Source of the DNA: Promethearchaeota archaeon
GTDB lineage: Archaea > Asgardarchaeota > Thorarchaeia > Thorarchaeales > Thorarchaeaceae
Assembly (NCBI GenBank): GCA_014728035.1
Contig: WJMJ01000128.1
Location: 1-64,000, forward strand
Direction: 5' to 3'
Length of the DNA: 64,000 bases
A program made the translations under genes and the position numbers. Shown here piece by piece: positions 9,268 through 18,877 of this stretch. Under the pieces are notes generated by a model. That model did not search any database. It was not told the DNA's origin and saw only the letters and a program-made list of their open reading frames with translations. Position 1 is the stretch's first letter. The number at the start of each line of letters is the position of its first letter.

Positions 9268-11577
9268 ATGAGAAGAATGATTCCAGTAACTTTGTTGATG
9301 GTTTTTCTTTTAGCAAGCCCATTAGCAATCGCGAGTAGTGAACTTATCCGAAACACTACAACAGAAACAGAATCTATTGATACGGGGAGAAATACATCCC
9401 TCTCTACTATCAATAAAGCAACCGATGATTGGAAAATGAGTCATGTTGAAAACGGCAGGTTCGAGAATTGGAACAATCCGCATGATCCTGATTCATTCAA
9501 TGACTATCAATCCCGTGAGCATTTCACATGGTATGCAAGCAATCCATGGCCAGTCAGTGAGGGAAGCAAATCATTTGGGTTACAAGTAAAAGCTGTTGAT
9601 GAGTATCATCATTCTGAAGCACAGCTAAATCCAAACCCACAATCTCAATGGGACAACCCAACAAATCTCACGATTAGTTTCGATTATTATTTAGATTCCA
9701 TTGTGAACCCATCGAATGTCAATTTCTTCCATCTGGAGCTAAAAATGAAAGAGAACTTTGCTACAAAATACTTGCATTATTACATGAAGGGAGCAAGTAT
9801 CAGTTCGAATAGTTCGTACTACGCATATTTCAACTTGGATAGTCCACTAGACCAGTGGAATTCCTTCAATCGTAATATCACGGAGGATTTCTTTGATGTC
9901 TTTGGTGCATATCCATCAGCATTCACAACAATGTATTTCTATCTACAAACGGAAGAATCAGCTTATAGTCGAGTCTTTGTTGATGATTTCTATATGGTAA
10001 ATAATACTGTGAGAATTGGTGGAAGTGTGAATAATGGAAATTTCGAGGGTAGTGGAACATGGTATTCGACACAAGATTCGGATCCTGGAGATATATCTCA
10101 AACTACTGATAGACAAGAAGGGAATTGGGCTCTCAATATGACAACTCTATCCCATGGAAATAATAGTAATGCAGAATTTTCATTCGACCCAAACATTCGA
10201 ACAACCAGTCAAAATCAAGACCGTTTTGAGTTCCCGTGGAAGATAGATGACTGGCAGGTTCCTGATGAAGACAGTTATCTATCCATGCAAGTGGAAATGT
10301 CTAATAACACCCACGAGTTCCACATCTTCTATTGGTTCTGCTATGTGGGTACTGTCGCACCAGTACAATACGAGGGATACAACGAAATACTTGTAGACGA
10401 TTTCAATTCAACGGGTACATGGAACTATTTCAATCGCAGTATTTGGGAAGATGTAACTGCGCTGAATGTCACCACAGAGCTAGTGATTGAAGGTATAGAG
10501 TTTCACATGGAATGTAGAGAGCCTGGTAGCAGATTGGTATTTCTTACGGACAACATGAGCATAACAGCATCAGCTCTTAATGACCGGGATTACGAAGACC
10601 AGCTTGCTGTTGACACCCCAATACGTTCATGGGGTACAAACGGAATAGATGAAGATTCAAACCTACTTGTAACTGACTTTGCCTACTCTGGAAACAAGGC
10701 TGCGAATCTCACACTAACTGACAACTCGAACATATGGATGGACCAAGAACTCAAAGAAAGAACACTGAATTCAACAACTGAACTCTATCTAGATTTCAAT
10801 TGGTATTTGGATGATTTTTCAGCACTTGAGGATGACGAGATTCTAATCTACGTCAGCTTCTATGATTACAATATCTATTATGTTCTTGCAACAGGAAGAA
10901 GTTCGACATATGCAGGAGAGGGTGATGCATACATCATGTTACCAGAAGCAAACCAGACCGGTACTTGGATAAATACCCAGATTAATTTGTATCAAGACTT
11001 CTATGATACATATGAAGAAGCCCCAATATACATTGACTATATTGCAATAGGGGCAGACACGGATGCTGGAGGTAGACTTGAAATAATCTTTGATGATCTC
11101 TATATCTATGAAGGTTCTCCTCCTGTTATTAGCGATGTGAAACAAACTCCTCTGAGTCCAAACACAGAAGAGACTGTTGATGTCTATGCAGTAGTTCAAG
11201 ATCCAAGTCTTGATATGGTCTGGTTAGAATACAGAGTGGATGGTGGTACATGGTCAGAAGTCATAATGACTGAAACCGTATCTTCAAACTACACTGCGAC
11301 AATCCCAACTCAACTAGTAGACTCAGAAGTTGAATATCGGATTACCGCGAATGATACGTTTGGAAAGCTCTCAACATCTATTAACGGAACTGACTATTAC
11401 AACTATACAGTAGTCGAAACCGATGTGCCCTCGACTACCACAACAACTTCTACAACTACACCTCCAGATCCAATAATACTAGATCCTACAGCCATTATGT
11501 TAATTGGAGCACTATTAGCAATAGCTGTGATCGCGGTGTACTTTGTAGTTATTCGCCCAAAACAGACTAGCAGTTAG
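9268..11577 (+). CDS. Large membrane-anchored surface protein with jelly-roll-like modules
   Basis: The ATG at 9268 (MRRMIPVTLLMVFLLASPLA) is preferred to an upstream TTG; it starts a signal peptide. The ectodomain of about 700 residues shows roughly three modules that each end in a DD-aromatic strand (FVDDFYMV, ILVDDFN, IIFDDLYIY), like carbohydrate-binding jelly rolls. An Ig/FN3-like domain beginning PPVISDVKQTPLSP follows, then a Thr-rich stalk, one membrane helix and a short basic tail. Many N-x-S/T sequons suggest heavy N-glycosylation. No catalytic motif was recognised; it is probably a surface or adhesion protein. Confidence 0.75.
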   Translation: MRRMIPVTLLMVFLLASPLAIASSELIRNTTTETESIDTGRNTSLSTINKATDDWKMSHVENGRFENWNNPHDPDSFNDYQSREHFTWYASNPWPVSEGSKSFGLQVKAVDEYHHSEAQLNPNPQSQWDNPTNLTISFDYYLDSIVNPSNVNFFHLELKMKENFATKYLHYYMKGASISSNSSYYAYFNLDSPLDQWNSFNRNITEDFFDVFGAYPSAFTTMYFYLQTEESAYSRVFVDDFYMVNNTVRIGGSVNNGNFEGSGTWYSTQDSDPGDISQTTDRQEGNWALNMTTLSHGNNSNAEFSFDPNIRTTSQNQDRFEFPWKIDDWQVPDEDSYLSMQVEMSNNTHEFHIFYWFCYVGTVAPVQYEGYNEILVDDFNSTGTWNYFNRSIWEDVTALNVTTELVIEGIEFHMECREPGSRLVFLTDNMSITASALNDRDYEDQLAVDTPIRSWGTNGIDEDSNLLVTDFAYSGNKAANLTLTDNSNIWMDQELKERTLNSTTELYLDFNWYLDDFSALEDDEILIYVSFYDYNIYYVLATGRSSTYAGEGDAYIMLPEANQTGTWINTQINLYQDFYDTYEEAPIYIDYIAIGADTDAGGRLEIIFDDLYIYEGSPPVISDVKQTPLSPNTEETVDVYAVVQDPSLDMVWLEYRVDGGTWSEVIMTETVSSNYTATIPTQLVDSEVEYRITANDTFGKLSTSINGTDYYNYTVVETDVPSTTTTTSTTTPPDPIILDPTAIMLIGALLAIAVIAVYFVVIRPKQTSS

Positions 11578-11613
11578 AATATGGTATATGCCTTTGTTCA
11601 TTGAGAAATTGAT

Positions 11614-11638
11614 GAGCAAAGGTACTTGCTCTTTTTTT
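11614..11638 (+). terminator. Hairpin with T7 tract
   Basis: GAGCAA (11614-11619) pairs with TTGCTC (11626-11631) and is followed at once by seven T residues (11632-11638). It lies 36 bases past the surface-protein stop and fits a terminator between that gene and the M23-like gene. Confidence 0.7.
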
Positions 11639-11675
11639 ACGAAACTGATTTTAGATACAAAACTTATTGTTTAGT

Positions 11676-12320
11676 ATGAACAAAAAGACAGCTGCTTTGT
11701 TACTCATCGTGGTTATTGTTGTTTCCAGTGTAGTTCTATTCGTTCTACGGGGGAGGACTGGTATATTATTTGACGCTGGTGACAGATATGATTCGACAAA
11801 ATTGGACTACATGAATGTCGTATATGAGAATAGAACAGATATCCTAGCATTCAATGAAGGATACAGCGAATCAGACAATTGTCCATGGGGGTTTGAACAT
11901 AATGGAATTGATTATTTCCTTGCAAACGATTCAGTGGTTATAGCTGCTGCTCCAGGTCAGGTTATAGATATCGAATGGAAAGACTATGGAGAAGGTGAAG
12001 AAAATAGGTTCCATATCAGAATTACAATCCGTTTCAATGCGACTGTAGAGATAGGATACAACTTTGAGCCGTGGACGCAAAATGAAGCAGATAAGAATCA
12101 ACAAATAGCAATGTTCGATGTAGAGGTTGGAGAGTGGGTTGAAATTGGCGATAAAATTGCAAGCTTTCTTAATGTTGGTGATGGAGCACATATTCACTTT
12201 GATGTGATTCAAGATAACACACGCTACTGCCCAAAACAGTATTTCTCACAAGAAGGATACGCAGAGATTATGGAGATGATTCATTCATTCCATCCTACAT
12301 GGGAGCTATGCTATCCATAA
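11676..12320 (+). CDS. Secreted M23/LytM-like metallopeptidase-fold protein
   Basis: The protein has an N-terminal membrane helix and then an extracytoplasmic domain with the M23 layout: HNGIDYF supplies His and Asp, SVVIAAAPGQVIDIE is the typical strand before the core, and GAHIHFDV gives the HxH motif. M23 enzymes cut peptidoglycan cross-links. Archaea lack murein, so here it may act on another surface polymer or only bind. Three of the four usual metal positions (H, D, final H) are visible. The ATG at 11676 is chosen over a TTG three codons earlier. Confidence 0.65.
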   Translation: MNKKTAALLLIVVIVVSSVVLFVLRGRTGILFDAGDRYDSTKLDYMNVVYENRTDILAFNEGYSESDNCPWGFEHNGIDYFLANDSVVIAAAPGQVIDIEWKDYGEGEENRFHIRITIRFNATVEIGYNFEPWTQNEADKNQQIAMFDVEVGEWVEIGDKIASFLNVGDGAHIHFDVIQDNTRYCPKQYFSQEGYAEIMEMIHSFHPTWELCYP

Positions 12321-12328
12321 CCTATCCG

Positions 12329-13390
12329 TTATCGTATATGATAAGTAAAGAACCGGTCAAGATACATTGACATCCATTTATAGAAGTCGCCAAACAGTTT
12401 TCTGACAAACTCCAAGTCAAAACGTTCTCTCAGAATCATATCGACTACTGCTTTTCGCAAGAACGGGTAGTAGTGTGGAAATGGTAGCACATTAACAGGA
12501 AAGACTTTGTGTTTTGTCAAAAAGATATTTACTCGCTCCACCCAGCGTGCATTGATGACATCTTCAGAGTATGATTTTGGATCCTCGACCATTAGCGATT
12601 CTAGCTCAGCTAGAATAGGAGAAAATATCTCATTTTGAATAGCATCAAAAGAGAACCCCTCTTCTTTTGCATCAGTATTCCGGACAATCTTCTTATAGAG
12701 TCCTGCTAGGTCATCTGACCCTGGAACATCATAGACAGACCGTTGAAGGCTTACAAGTCGCTGAAATTCCGATGTCAGTTTTCGTTCTTTTTCTAGTACT
12801 GAAAATACATTGATGAAATGTGTGCTGTCCCAATCTGGGCAATCAAAGACATCGCGGTAAGTTTGAATTGTCTTTCGGTATGCGGTAGGTAGCCGCAACT
12901 CATGAGGACTAGTGATACTCCAAATATTCATGAAGATATACGGAGGGATATCTAATCGTTCATTGGGATTTACCCTATAGCTTGGGAAACAATAGTTCCC
13001 GTCCACGACGATCAAGTCTGGATTGAAAAGACCATTTCCAGTCTGCTTAGCAAAAGCTGAGTCTGATTTTGATATTATTTCAGTTGTCTGTGAGGGAGAG
13101 AGTGGAAGAAACTCGCGAGGACGAACGAGATGGAGATTATCACTGAGGGGAAGATAATAACAAGTACCAACTTTATCCAAGGAAAATGCGGTATCGAATT
13201 TGCGTTCATCGGAAAATTGCAGATGTTGCATAGATTGGAAGAAATCTTGATTTGTGTGATTTATATCAATAGCTAATACTTTCCAAGGTTTAGGTCTCGA
13301 AAGAGCCCATACAGCCAAGTTAACAGACATTGGACTCTTGCCGCTTCCACCTTTGTTGCTCGTTACAATTACTGTCTTTGGTTTTTTCAT
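12329..13390 (-). CDS. Divergent ParA/MinD-type ATPase
   Basis: The N-terminus holds a deviant Walker A box, SNKGGSGKSPMSVNLA, with the signature lysine Lys13; the usual KGGVGKTT is changed at three places. VLAIDINHTNQDFF replaces the usual switch I (IDxDPQ), and DLIVVDGNY is the Walker B strand. The 200-residue C-terminal half has no clear relatives. ParA-family ATPases position cargo or septa by binding DNA or membrane. The ATG lies one base past the stop of the upstream membrane-protein gene, with GGGTGA seven bases before it, so the two are co-translated and probably work together. Confidence 0.75.
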   Translation of the reverse strand: MKKPKTVIVTSNKGGSGKSPMSVNLAVWALSRPKPWKVLAIDINHTNQDFFQSMQHLQFSDERKFDTAFSLDKVGTCYYLPLSDNLHLVRPREFLPLSPSQTTEIISKSDSAFAKQTGNGLFNPDLIVVDGNYCFPSYRVNPNERLDIPPYIFMNIWSITSPHELRLPTAYRKTIQTYRDVFDCPDWDSTHFINVFSVLEKERKLTSEFQRLVSLQRSVYDVPGSDDLAGLYKKIVRNTDAKEEGFSFDAIQNEIFSPILAELESLMVEDPKSYSEDVINARWVERVNIFLTKHKVFPVNVLPFPHYYPFLRKAVVDMILRERFDLEFVRKLFGDFYKWMSMYLDRFFTYHIR

Positions 13391-13391
13391 A

Positions 13392-14345
13392 CTATTTCAC
13401 CCAACTCCATCTCAAATGATGCGAAAGACCAATTACAATTTCCAGAATGGTACCCCAGCCAATCACCAAAATAAGATCAGTTACAACTTGGATAACTACA
13501 ACTCCTACAAAAGTAAGAAAGAGCTTTCTAATGATTTGATTTGGCGAGGACAAGCGGGTCAGATCGCTCCTTGCTTTTTCTAGCAATCTGATATTTGCAC
13601 GCATATCCCGGGTCGCATCCTCTAACTTAGCCTTGACATATCCTTGGTCATCAGAAAAGGTACCTTCTTCAAGAATGATCATCTCATTTTTCCACCGTTT
13701 CAGATATTCTCCAAGAGCCTCAAGTACACTTGCTCTATTTTCATTAACCATGACTTCATATCTGCCAACTTCATAGACCACGACTTTGATTACGCTTGCA
13801 AGAACAATAAGGGTTCCAAAACTAAGTGAGCTACTAAGGAAAAATCCAACAGAGAGTAGTTCATTTCCAGGAAAGAATTGCTCAAGAATTGAAAATGCAC
13901 GTACACCAGCTGCTTTGTATGCAGTGATGAAGAACAATAGTCGTATTGTCAAGTAGCTTCGAGAGAGACTCAATCGCCACCAACTAATAGTAGGTGTTCC
14001 GCCAGCACTGAAGGGACTGTGAATAAATACTGAAAAAATAATTCCACCAGTATTCAGTACAAATAGTAATGAAACGAGAAGAAGTCCCAAGCCTAAAGCG
14101 AGTCGAACCCATCCGGTTACACTCATGACACCAGCATCAACTTGTTCCAACACCAATTGGAGTTCTATGAATTGACGTTGGAAAATTGCGTCCTGCATAG
14201 CAGTGATCAAAGTGGGATGCGTCAGAAGATAGCCAAGAAAGAACACTGCATAGAGAGAGATTGCAACAATAGAAGCCGCACTAACTGACGTAAAGAAGGT
14301 ACCTAACCTATCGTCTAATTTAGTTCTATGTGACTTCTGGCTCAT
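13392..14345 (-). CDS. Polytopic membrane protein partnered with ParA-type ATPase
   Basis: About six hydrophobic segments are seen (roughly residues 17-43, 76-110 as two, 128-150, 165-195 and 277-310). A charged, probably coiled-coil stretch lies at 198-272 (VMVNENRASVLEALGEYLKR onward). No known family was recognised. The gene is first in a two-gene unit; its stop is one base from the ATPase start. A TATA-like TATCATATAC on the minus strand near 14401-14410 fits its promoter. A membrane receptor or anchor for the ATPase is an inference from the operon alone. Confidence 0.65.
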   Translation of the reverse strand: MSQKSHRTKLDDRLGTFFTSVSAASIVAISLYAVFFLGYLLTHPTLITAMQDAIFQRQFIELQLVLEQVDAGVMSVTGWVRLALGLGLLLVSLLFVLNTGGIIFSVFIHSPFSAGGTPTISWWRLSLSRSYLTIRLLFFITAYKAAGVRAFSILEQFFPGNELLSVGFFLSSSLSFGTLIVLASVIKVVVYEVGRYEVMVNENRASVLEALGEYLKRWKNEMIILEEGTFSDDQGYVKAKLEDATRDMRANIRLLEKARSDLTRLSSPNQIIRKLFLTFVGVVVIQVVTDLILVIGWGTILEIVIGLSHHLRWSWVK

Positions 14346-14469
14346 TAGGTATACCCCGGTGGTGGCGGCTTTTCGAGGCTTGACTCATTTAGAGACTTGA
14401 GTATATGATATTATCTTGTAGGAATCAAAAGCATAATAGTTGCTGCATTCAAGCATTAAATAAACAGAA

Positions 14470-15627
14470 TCATAATTGCTTGGTCTGAACGCCACCAGGA
14501 ATCATGCATTCGAGGGTTGTTGGAATCTTTCCAGTTTCTGACTCGTATCTTTTCTGAATGTATGACATAAATTTGGACACACTATTTGATTTTACCATAC
14601 AAAGAACTGCACCGCCAAACCCAGCTCCAGTCATCCTTGCTCCCAAAACTCCTTGATGGCGAGTTGTTAAATCAACCAATAAATCCAGTTTTGGATGAGA
14701 CACTTCGTAAAGATCGCGTGAACTGGTATGAGAACGAATCATAATCTTTCCAAATTCTTCCAAATCATTGTGCTGAATTGCAACAATTCCATTCCGGACC
14801 CTACTATTCTCTTTAACAACATGTTCTACTCTCTTAGACAACTTATCATCCAAAACATCATCAAGAATATCAAGTTGTGATGGATCGATATCACTAAGTG
14901 TGCCAATGTCCCAACCCGCTTCATTCAATATCCTCAAGGCTTGTTGACATTCTCGACGCCTTTCATTCAAAGCATCACCTGCTGCTCGAGATATCATCGA
15001 GTCAACAACAACGAATTTAATATCAGGTGATATTGGCACATGACGAACTTGAAGATTCTGACAATTTATACCCAGCAAGGAGTTGTTTTTTCCAAGCTGT
15101 GAAGTGAATTGGTCCATCACCCCACAAGATACCATACAATATACTCGTTCAGCCTCAAAAGAAATCATAGCAGCAGCCTTTGGAGAAAGGTCAAGCGAAT
15201 CCAATTGTGCAACGAGATTTGTTAGTGACACTTCAAAAGCAGCTGATGAACTCAGACCAGACCCTTGTGGAACATTTCCATGGATAACTGCCGTAATTCC
15301 AGATGGATTGTGTTTTCGACGATTAAGTGCCCAATAGATACCTTTCGCATATTCGGTCCAATCTGGCTTGTCATACTTTGGAACATCAGAAGGACTGAAA
15401 GAAAAAGTTGCATCATAATCCATTGAGTGTAGATGTACTTCTGTACTTGAAACTCCTAATATCCAAACAAACCTATCAATGGTCGCAGCAAGAACCAGAC
15501 CTCCATTGTAATCAGTATGATTGCCCAGAACTTCTATCCGGCCAGGTGCTCGAGATAATACGGGATGAATGTTATTTGAACCAACAAATTCCTGTAATGT
15601 ATGGAGCATGTTTTCCGGCAAGTCCAT
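14470..15627 (-). CDS. galK: Galactokinase
   Basis: GalK phosphorylates galactose to galactose-1-phosphate. The GHMP kinase motifs are clear: APGRIEVLGNHTDYNGG at the N-terminus (galactose binding), GNVPQGSGLSSSAAFEVSL (ATP loop) and GARMTGAGFGGAVLCMV. The 385-residue length is normal. Its ATG overlaps the galT stop by one base, so the two Leloir genes are translationally coupled. No galE is in the window. Confidence 0.96.
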   Translation of the reverse strand: MDLPENMLHTLQEFVGSNNIHPVLSRAPGRIEVLGNHTDYNGGLVLAATIDRFVWILGVSSTEVHLHSMDYDATFSFSPSDVPKYDKPDWTEYAKGIYWALNRRKHNPSGITAVIHGNVPQGSGLSSSAAFEVSLTNLVAQLDSLDLSPKAAAMISFEAERVYCMVSCGVMDQFTSQLGKNNSLLGINCQNLQVRHVPISPDIKFVVVDSMISRAAGDALNERRRECQQALRILNEAGWDIGTLSDIDPSQLDILDDVLDDKLSKRVEHVVKENSRVRNGIVAIQHNDLEEFGKIMIRSHTSSRDLYEVSHPKLDLLVDLTTRHQGVLGARMTGAGFGGAVLCMVKSNSVSKFMSYIQKRYESETGKIPTTLECMIPGGVQTKQL

Positions 15628-16568
15628 CAGACTGCCTCCCTCAATTCTTTTGCAATAGCCTCTGGAGAGGAGTCATTGGTATATGTGAAACTACCAGTTT
15701 CAACACCACCAAGATACTTGATACGAGTTCGGTCCCGCCATGGAGGATAGAATTCAATATGAAAGTGCCAATAGGGATACTTTCTCTTTGAAGGGCGTGT
15801 ATGAAATGCCATTATGTATGCATTTTCATCAAATACCTTATTGTATCTTCGAGCAATATCCCGAATTATTTTTCCTAGTTCCAGTAACTGCTCCTTCATT
15901 TGCAGCAGACTAGAAACATGGGAAAAGGGGTAAATATGTACTTCATAGGGTAGACGAGCAAAGAATGGAACAACCGCTAAGAAATTGTCAGTTTTTGTGA
16001 TAATTCTAGAGGTGGCTGATTTAAGTTCATTAGAGATAATCTGACAGATCACACATTCCTCTTCAGACTCCCATAATCTCTCTGCTTGGTATATCTCGCG
16101 CTGTATCCGAGGGGGTATGAAAGGCATTGCGTAAACCTGTGCGTGAGGATGATTCAGACTCACACCAATCGCCTTTCCCCGATTCTCGAACTGAAATACA
16201 TATTCAATTCCTTTCAGAGCATCAAGTTCTTTGAACACTCTGGTATACTCATTCATGATCAGCCCAACCTGTTCATCGGACATATCCTCGATTTGAGTGT
16301 CGTGTTCTGGAGATGTCACTATTACTTTGCATACGCCATATGCAGGAGCTTCCATCACGATATCTCCATCGAGGGGCATCGGACCTACACCAGGAGACAA
16401 TGCAGGAAAACGATTCTCTAAGGTCAGAACTTTCCAATCACCCTGAGTTTCTTTTTGGCCAGGGCAAAACGGGCATTGACGCTCCTTTTTTTGAAATGGA
16501 CGTTTTGCTCGTTTTGGTGTGATTATTACCCATTCACCCAACATTGGATTCCATCGCACATGGCTCAT
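15627..16568 (-). CDS. galT: Galactose-1-phosphate uridylyltransferase
   Basis: GalT swaps UMP between UDP-glucose and galactose-1-phosphate. The active-site HPH-Q motif is in SLNHPHAQVYA. A zinc knuckle CPFC stands near the N-terminus after NPMLGEWVIITPKRAKRPF, and a second CVIC lies at mid-length. The C-terminal half has the HIT-like WHFHIEFYPP segment. At 313 residues it is slightly short of the bacterial enzyme but has all key parts. It is the first gene of galT-galK. Confidence 0.94.
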   Translation of the reverse strand: MSHVRWNPMLGEWVIITPKRAKRPFQKKERQCPFCPGQKETQGDWKVLTLENRFPALSPGVGPMPLDGDIVMEAPAYGVCKVIVTSPEHDTQIEDMSDEQVGLIMNEYTRVFKELDALKGIEYVFQFENRGKAIGVSLNHPHAQVYAMPFIPPRIQREIYQAERLWESEEECVICQIISNELKSATSRIITKTDNFLAVVPFFARLPYEVHIYPFSHVSSLLQMKEQLLELGKIIRDIARRYNKVFDENAYIMAFHTRPSKRKYPYWHFHIEFYPPWRDRTRIKYLGGVETGSFTYTNDSSPEAIAKELREAV

Positions 16569-16695
16569 AGTCTAAATACACTCCAGTTACGAATGCTTCA
16601 AAATAGAGATACTGAAGAATCTTACCGAATACCTATTATTACAAAGATAGGAAATTCTAAAGGTTCCTTATCGTTTCGCACAGTAGGTGAAATTG

Positions 16696-17448
16696 TTGGT
16701 AGAAGATCTGAAAAAGAGATTACAAAGAATTGCAGCATCTGCATGGCCTGCTAAAGAGATGGAGCAATATGGGGGATGGCTATTAAGAGCCAACAATGGA
16801 ATAACCAGTAGAGCTAACAGTGTGTTTCCTGAAGACAATCCTCCTGCAGAGTTAGAAGAAGCTATCGAATACGCAATTTCCTTCTACATGAAGCGGTCTA
16901 TTGAGCCACAATTTCAACTTACCCACTTCACCAAACCATCAAACCTTGATGAAGCTCTTGATGCGAGAGGGTTTACCATATTGATGCCAACCCAAGTCCA
17001 GATTGCAAATATAGACGACATTCTAAAAACCGCATCAAAAAACGCGGTAGAGGTTTCCAATGAAGTAACCGATGAATGGATAGAATGGTACCAAAATATC
17101 ACTGGTAAAGGAGACTACTATATTAAAATAAGAAGAAGCATAATGGAAAGGATTCCACCACCAAAAATATTGGTATGGATTAGGCAAGATGAAAGAATAA
17201 CATCACTGGCCATGGGAGTTCTAAGAGAAGATTGGGTAGGGTTGTTTTCTGTTACGACAGATCCCAATTACAGAAGAACAGGAGGCGCAACAGCAGTGAC
17301 TCGATCTATTGCTGATTGGGCAAAGAGGCATGGTGCGAAAAAGGCATATCTACAAGTTGAGAGTGATAATGCTCCGGCTCTGGCAATGTATCAAAAATTA
17401 GGATTTACAAAGTTCTTTGATTATTGGTATAGAACGCTCGAGGTGTAA
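16696..17448 (+). CDS. GNAT-family N-acetyltransferase
   Basis: The C-terminal half holds an acetyl-CoA site of the GNAT fold: LFSVTTDPNYRRTGGATAVT (the R-x-x-G/A loop) and LQVESDNAPALAMYQKLGFT. The N-terminal part (SAWPAKEMEQYGGWLLRANN) resembles a second degenerate GNAT-like half, as in two-domain family members. The acceptor is unknown. A TTG start at 16696 is preferred because AGGTGA (16685-16690) sits five bases upstream; the GTG at 16687 lies inside that Shine-Dalgarno core. Confidence 0.8.
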   Translation: MVEDLKKRLQRIAASAWPAKEMEQYGGWLLRANNGITSRANSVFPEDNPPAELEEAIEYAISFYMKRSIEPQFQLTHFTKPSNLDEALDARGFTILMPTQVQIANIDDILKTASKNAVEVSNEVTDEWIEWYQNITGKGDYYIKIRRSIMERIPPPKILVWIRQDERITSLAMGVLREDWVGLFSVTTDPNYRRTGGATAVTRSIADWAKRHGAKKAYLQVESDNAPALAMYQKLGFTKFFDYWYRTLEV

Positions 17449-17485
17449 TTCCCCGAGCTCAATACCAAGACCTCGTGTTACATTT

Positions 17486-18316
17486 TCAAATTCTTCTTAG
17501 CCAGGATTCATAGTCACTCTTTATTTTCTTAGCATCTTCACTGTCGCCAAAATTACTGGGATTGATTGATAATTTATCGCCATCTAAAACAGCTTCGACA
17601 ACAAGGATGCCAGGAACCTCTATTTTGAACCCAATTTTACCATCACGTTCAAAACGTTCAGTGTATACCAATTCAGCATTCTTCACGGTTGAAAAAAGAA
17701 GATATGCTGCTTTCTGATCGGCACTTCCGGTGGATACAGGTGACGTTTCTTTCTCAGGTTTTGAAACTGACTTAGGAACGGGTTTCGGGTCGGGTTTTGG
17801 TGGCTTTGGTGGTTTTGATACAGCCGGCTTTGGTTCAGAGGAAGCAGGACTTGATGTACTAATAGCAGGAGAAGCTTCATAGCTAGCATCAGAAGATTCA
17901 GGAGGAGGAGCAGTTGGTCCAGAGCCATCATCCAATGTAGCGAGAACTTCGTCTTCAAATGTCCATTTCTGGTCTAAAGCAGTCTTAAAGCGCTCAATAT
18001 TTGCAGCTACTTCGGGGTCTCCAGAGTCTTTTTCCATCATTTCAACAAGATGACTTGTGGCCATTCCGATAGTTGTCACTCCTACGCTATGACCAGATTT
18101 CTGAATTCCTTTTCCAATACGTAATGCATGCATACGTGTTGGCATATTCACATCACGACCAATCCATACCCAGCAAGTGTCATTAAATTCATCTAAAACA
18201 ATTAGAGCCCGATCACTAGTAACCATTCCGGGGTCTAATTTTACTGGCAAAATCTCACCAGAGTCATCTTCTAGCATAAGCACAAAAGGTCTTCTTGATA
18301 ACGTCTTAATTGGCAT
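17486..18316 (-). CDS. Gelsolin-like domain protein with proline-rich linker
   Basis: Residues 1-115 resemble one gelsolin repeat: ALIVLDEFNDTCWVWIGRDV followed by ALRIGKGIQ, matching the xxLDxxxxxxWxWxGxxxxxxxxxxA pattern. A linker of about 80 residues rich in P, S and K follows (PPKPPKPDPKPVPK), then a compact alpha/beta domain (200-276) of unknown type. Asgard archaea encode gelsolin-domain proteins that regulate actin filaments; this would be a single-repeat version. The linker could bind profilin-like partners. Actin binding is inferred from the domain only. Confidence 0.6.
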   Translation of the reverse strand: MPIKTLSRRPFVLMLEDDSGEILPVKLDPGMVTSDRALIVLDEFNDTCWVWIGRDVNMPTRMHALRIGKGIQKSGHSVGVTTIGMATSHLVEMMEKDSGDPEVAANIERFKTALDQKWTFEDEVLATLDDGSGPTAPPPESSDASYEASPAISTSSPASSEPKPAVSKPPKPPKPDPKPVPKSVSKPEKETSPVSTGSADQKAAYLLFSTVKNAELVYTERFERDGKIGFKIEVPGILVVEAVLDGDKLSINPSNFGDSEDAKKIKSDYESWLRRI

Positions 18317-18425
18317 GTTAATACCTCCAATGGGTCTTGGTCCCAGTAATTTCTGGGAGTAGTCCTTTTTAACAAAATGTCAGACGAACTAGAAAAAGCA
18401 AGATTCCGTTGTAAATCCTCACCAA

Positions 18426-18692
18426 TTAAGACCCTAACGAAGTTGAGATCATATCCAGTTCTGCATCGATTGCCATAAGAGATTGGGTTTCTTCCATGCC
18501 CTTGATTCTACGAATCTTTGTAAGAATAATGTCGACAAGACTCTCCATATCTCTGCCGCGTACCTCTGCAATTATATCATATGGCCCAAAGACTTTATGA
18601 GCCTCTTCAGTAACATGAAGATTCAAAATTTCTTTGAGGACATTATCCTCTTCACCAGCCTTCGTTCTAATAAGAATGTAAGCTTTGACCAT
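18426..18692 (-). CDS. Stand-alone Lrp/AsnC effector (RAM) domain
   Basis: The 88 residues match only the C-terminal ligand-binding half of Lrp/AsnC regulators: a beta-alpha-beta-beta-alpha-beta pattern with VFGPYDIIAEVRGRDMESL and KIRRIKGMEETQSLM. No HTH is present. Such RAM/SAM domains assemble with full Lrp proteins or act as amino-acid sensors. It is monocistronic, with possible promoter sequence in 18693-18800. Confidence 0.85.
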   Translation of the reverse strand: MVKAYILIRTKAGEEDNVLKEILNLHVTEEAHKVFGPYDIIAEVRGRDMESLVDIILTKIRRIKGMEETQSLMAIDAELDMISTSLGS

Positions 18693-18877
18693 TGTGTATT
18701 ACCACCAAAGGGGATTAGCTCACGACTCTTATCTTCCTGATAAACTCTTCTGAAAAATAATTAGACTGATAAAATATCCTCTCAAACCAGATAACAAAGT
18801 GTGACTGAGTGACGCGTATTTTCGCGCCACATTCAGCCAAGAAGATTTGGTATGCGACAGAGTCGCAGCTTGTCATT

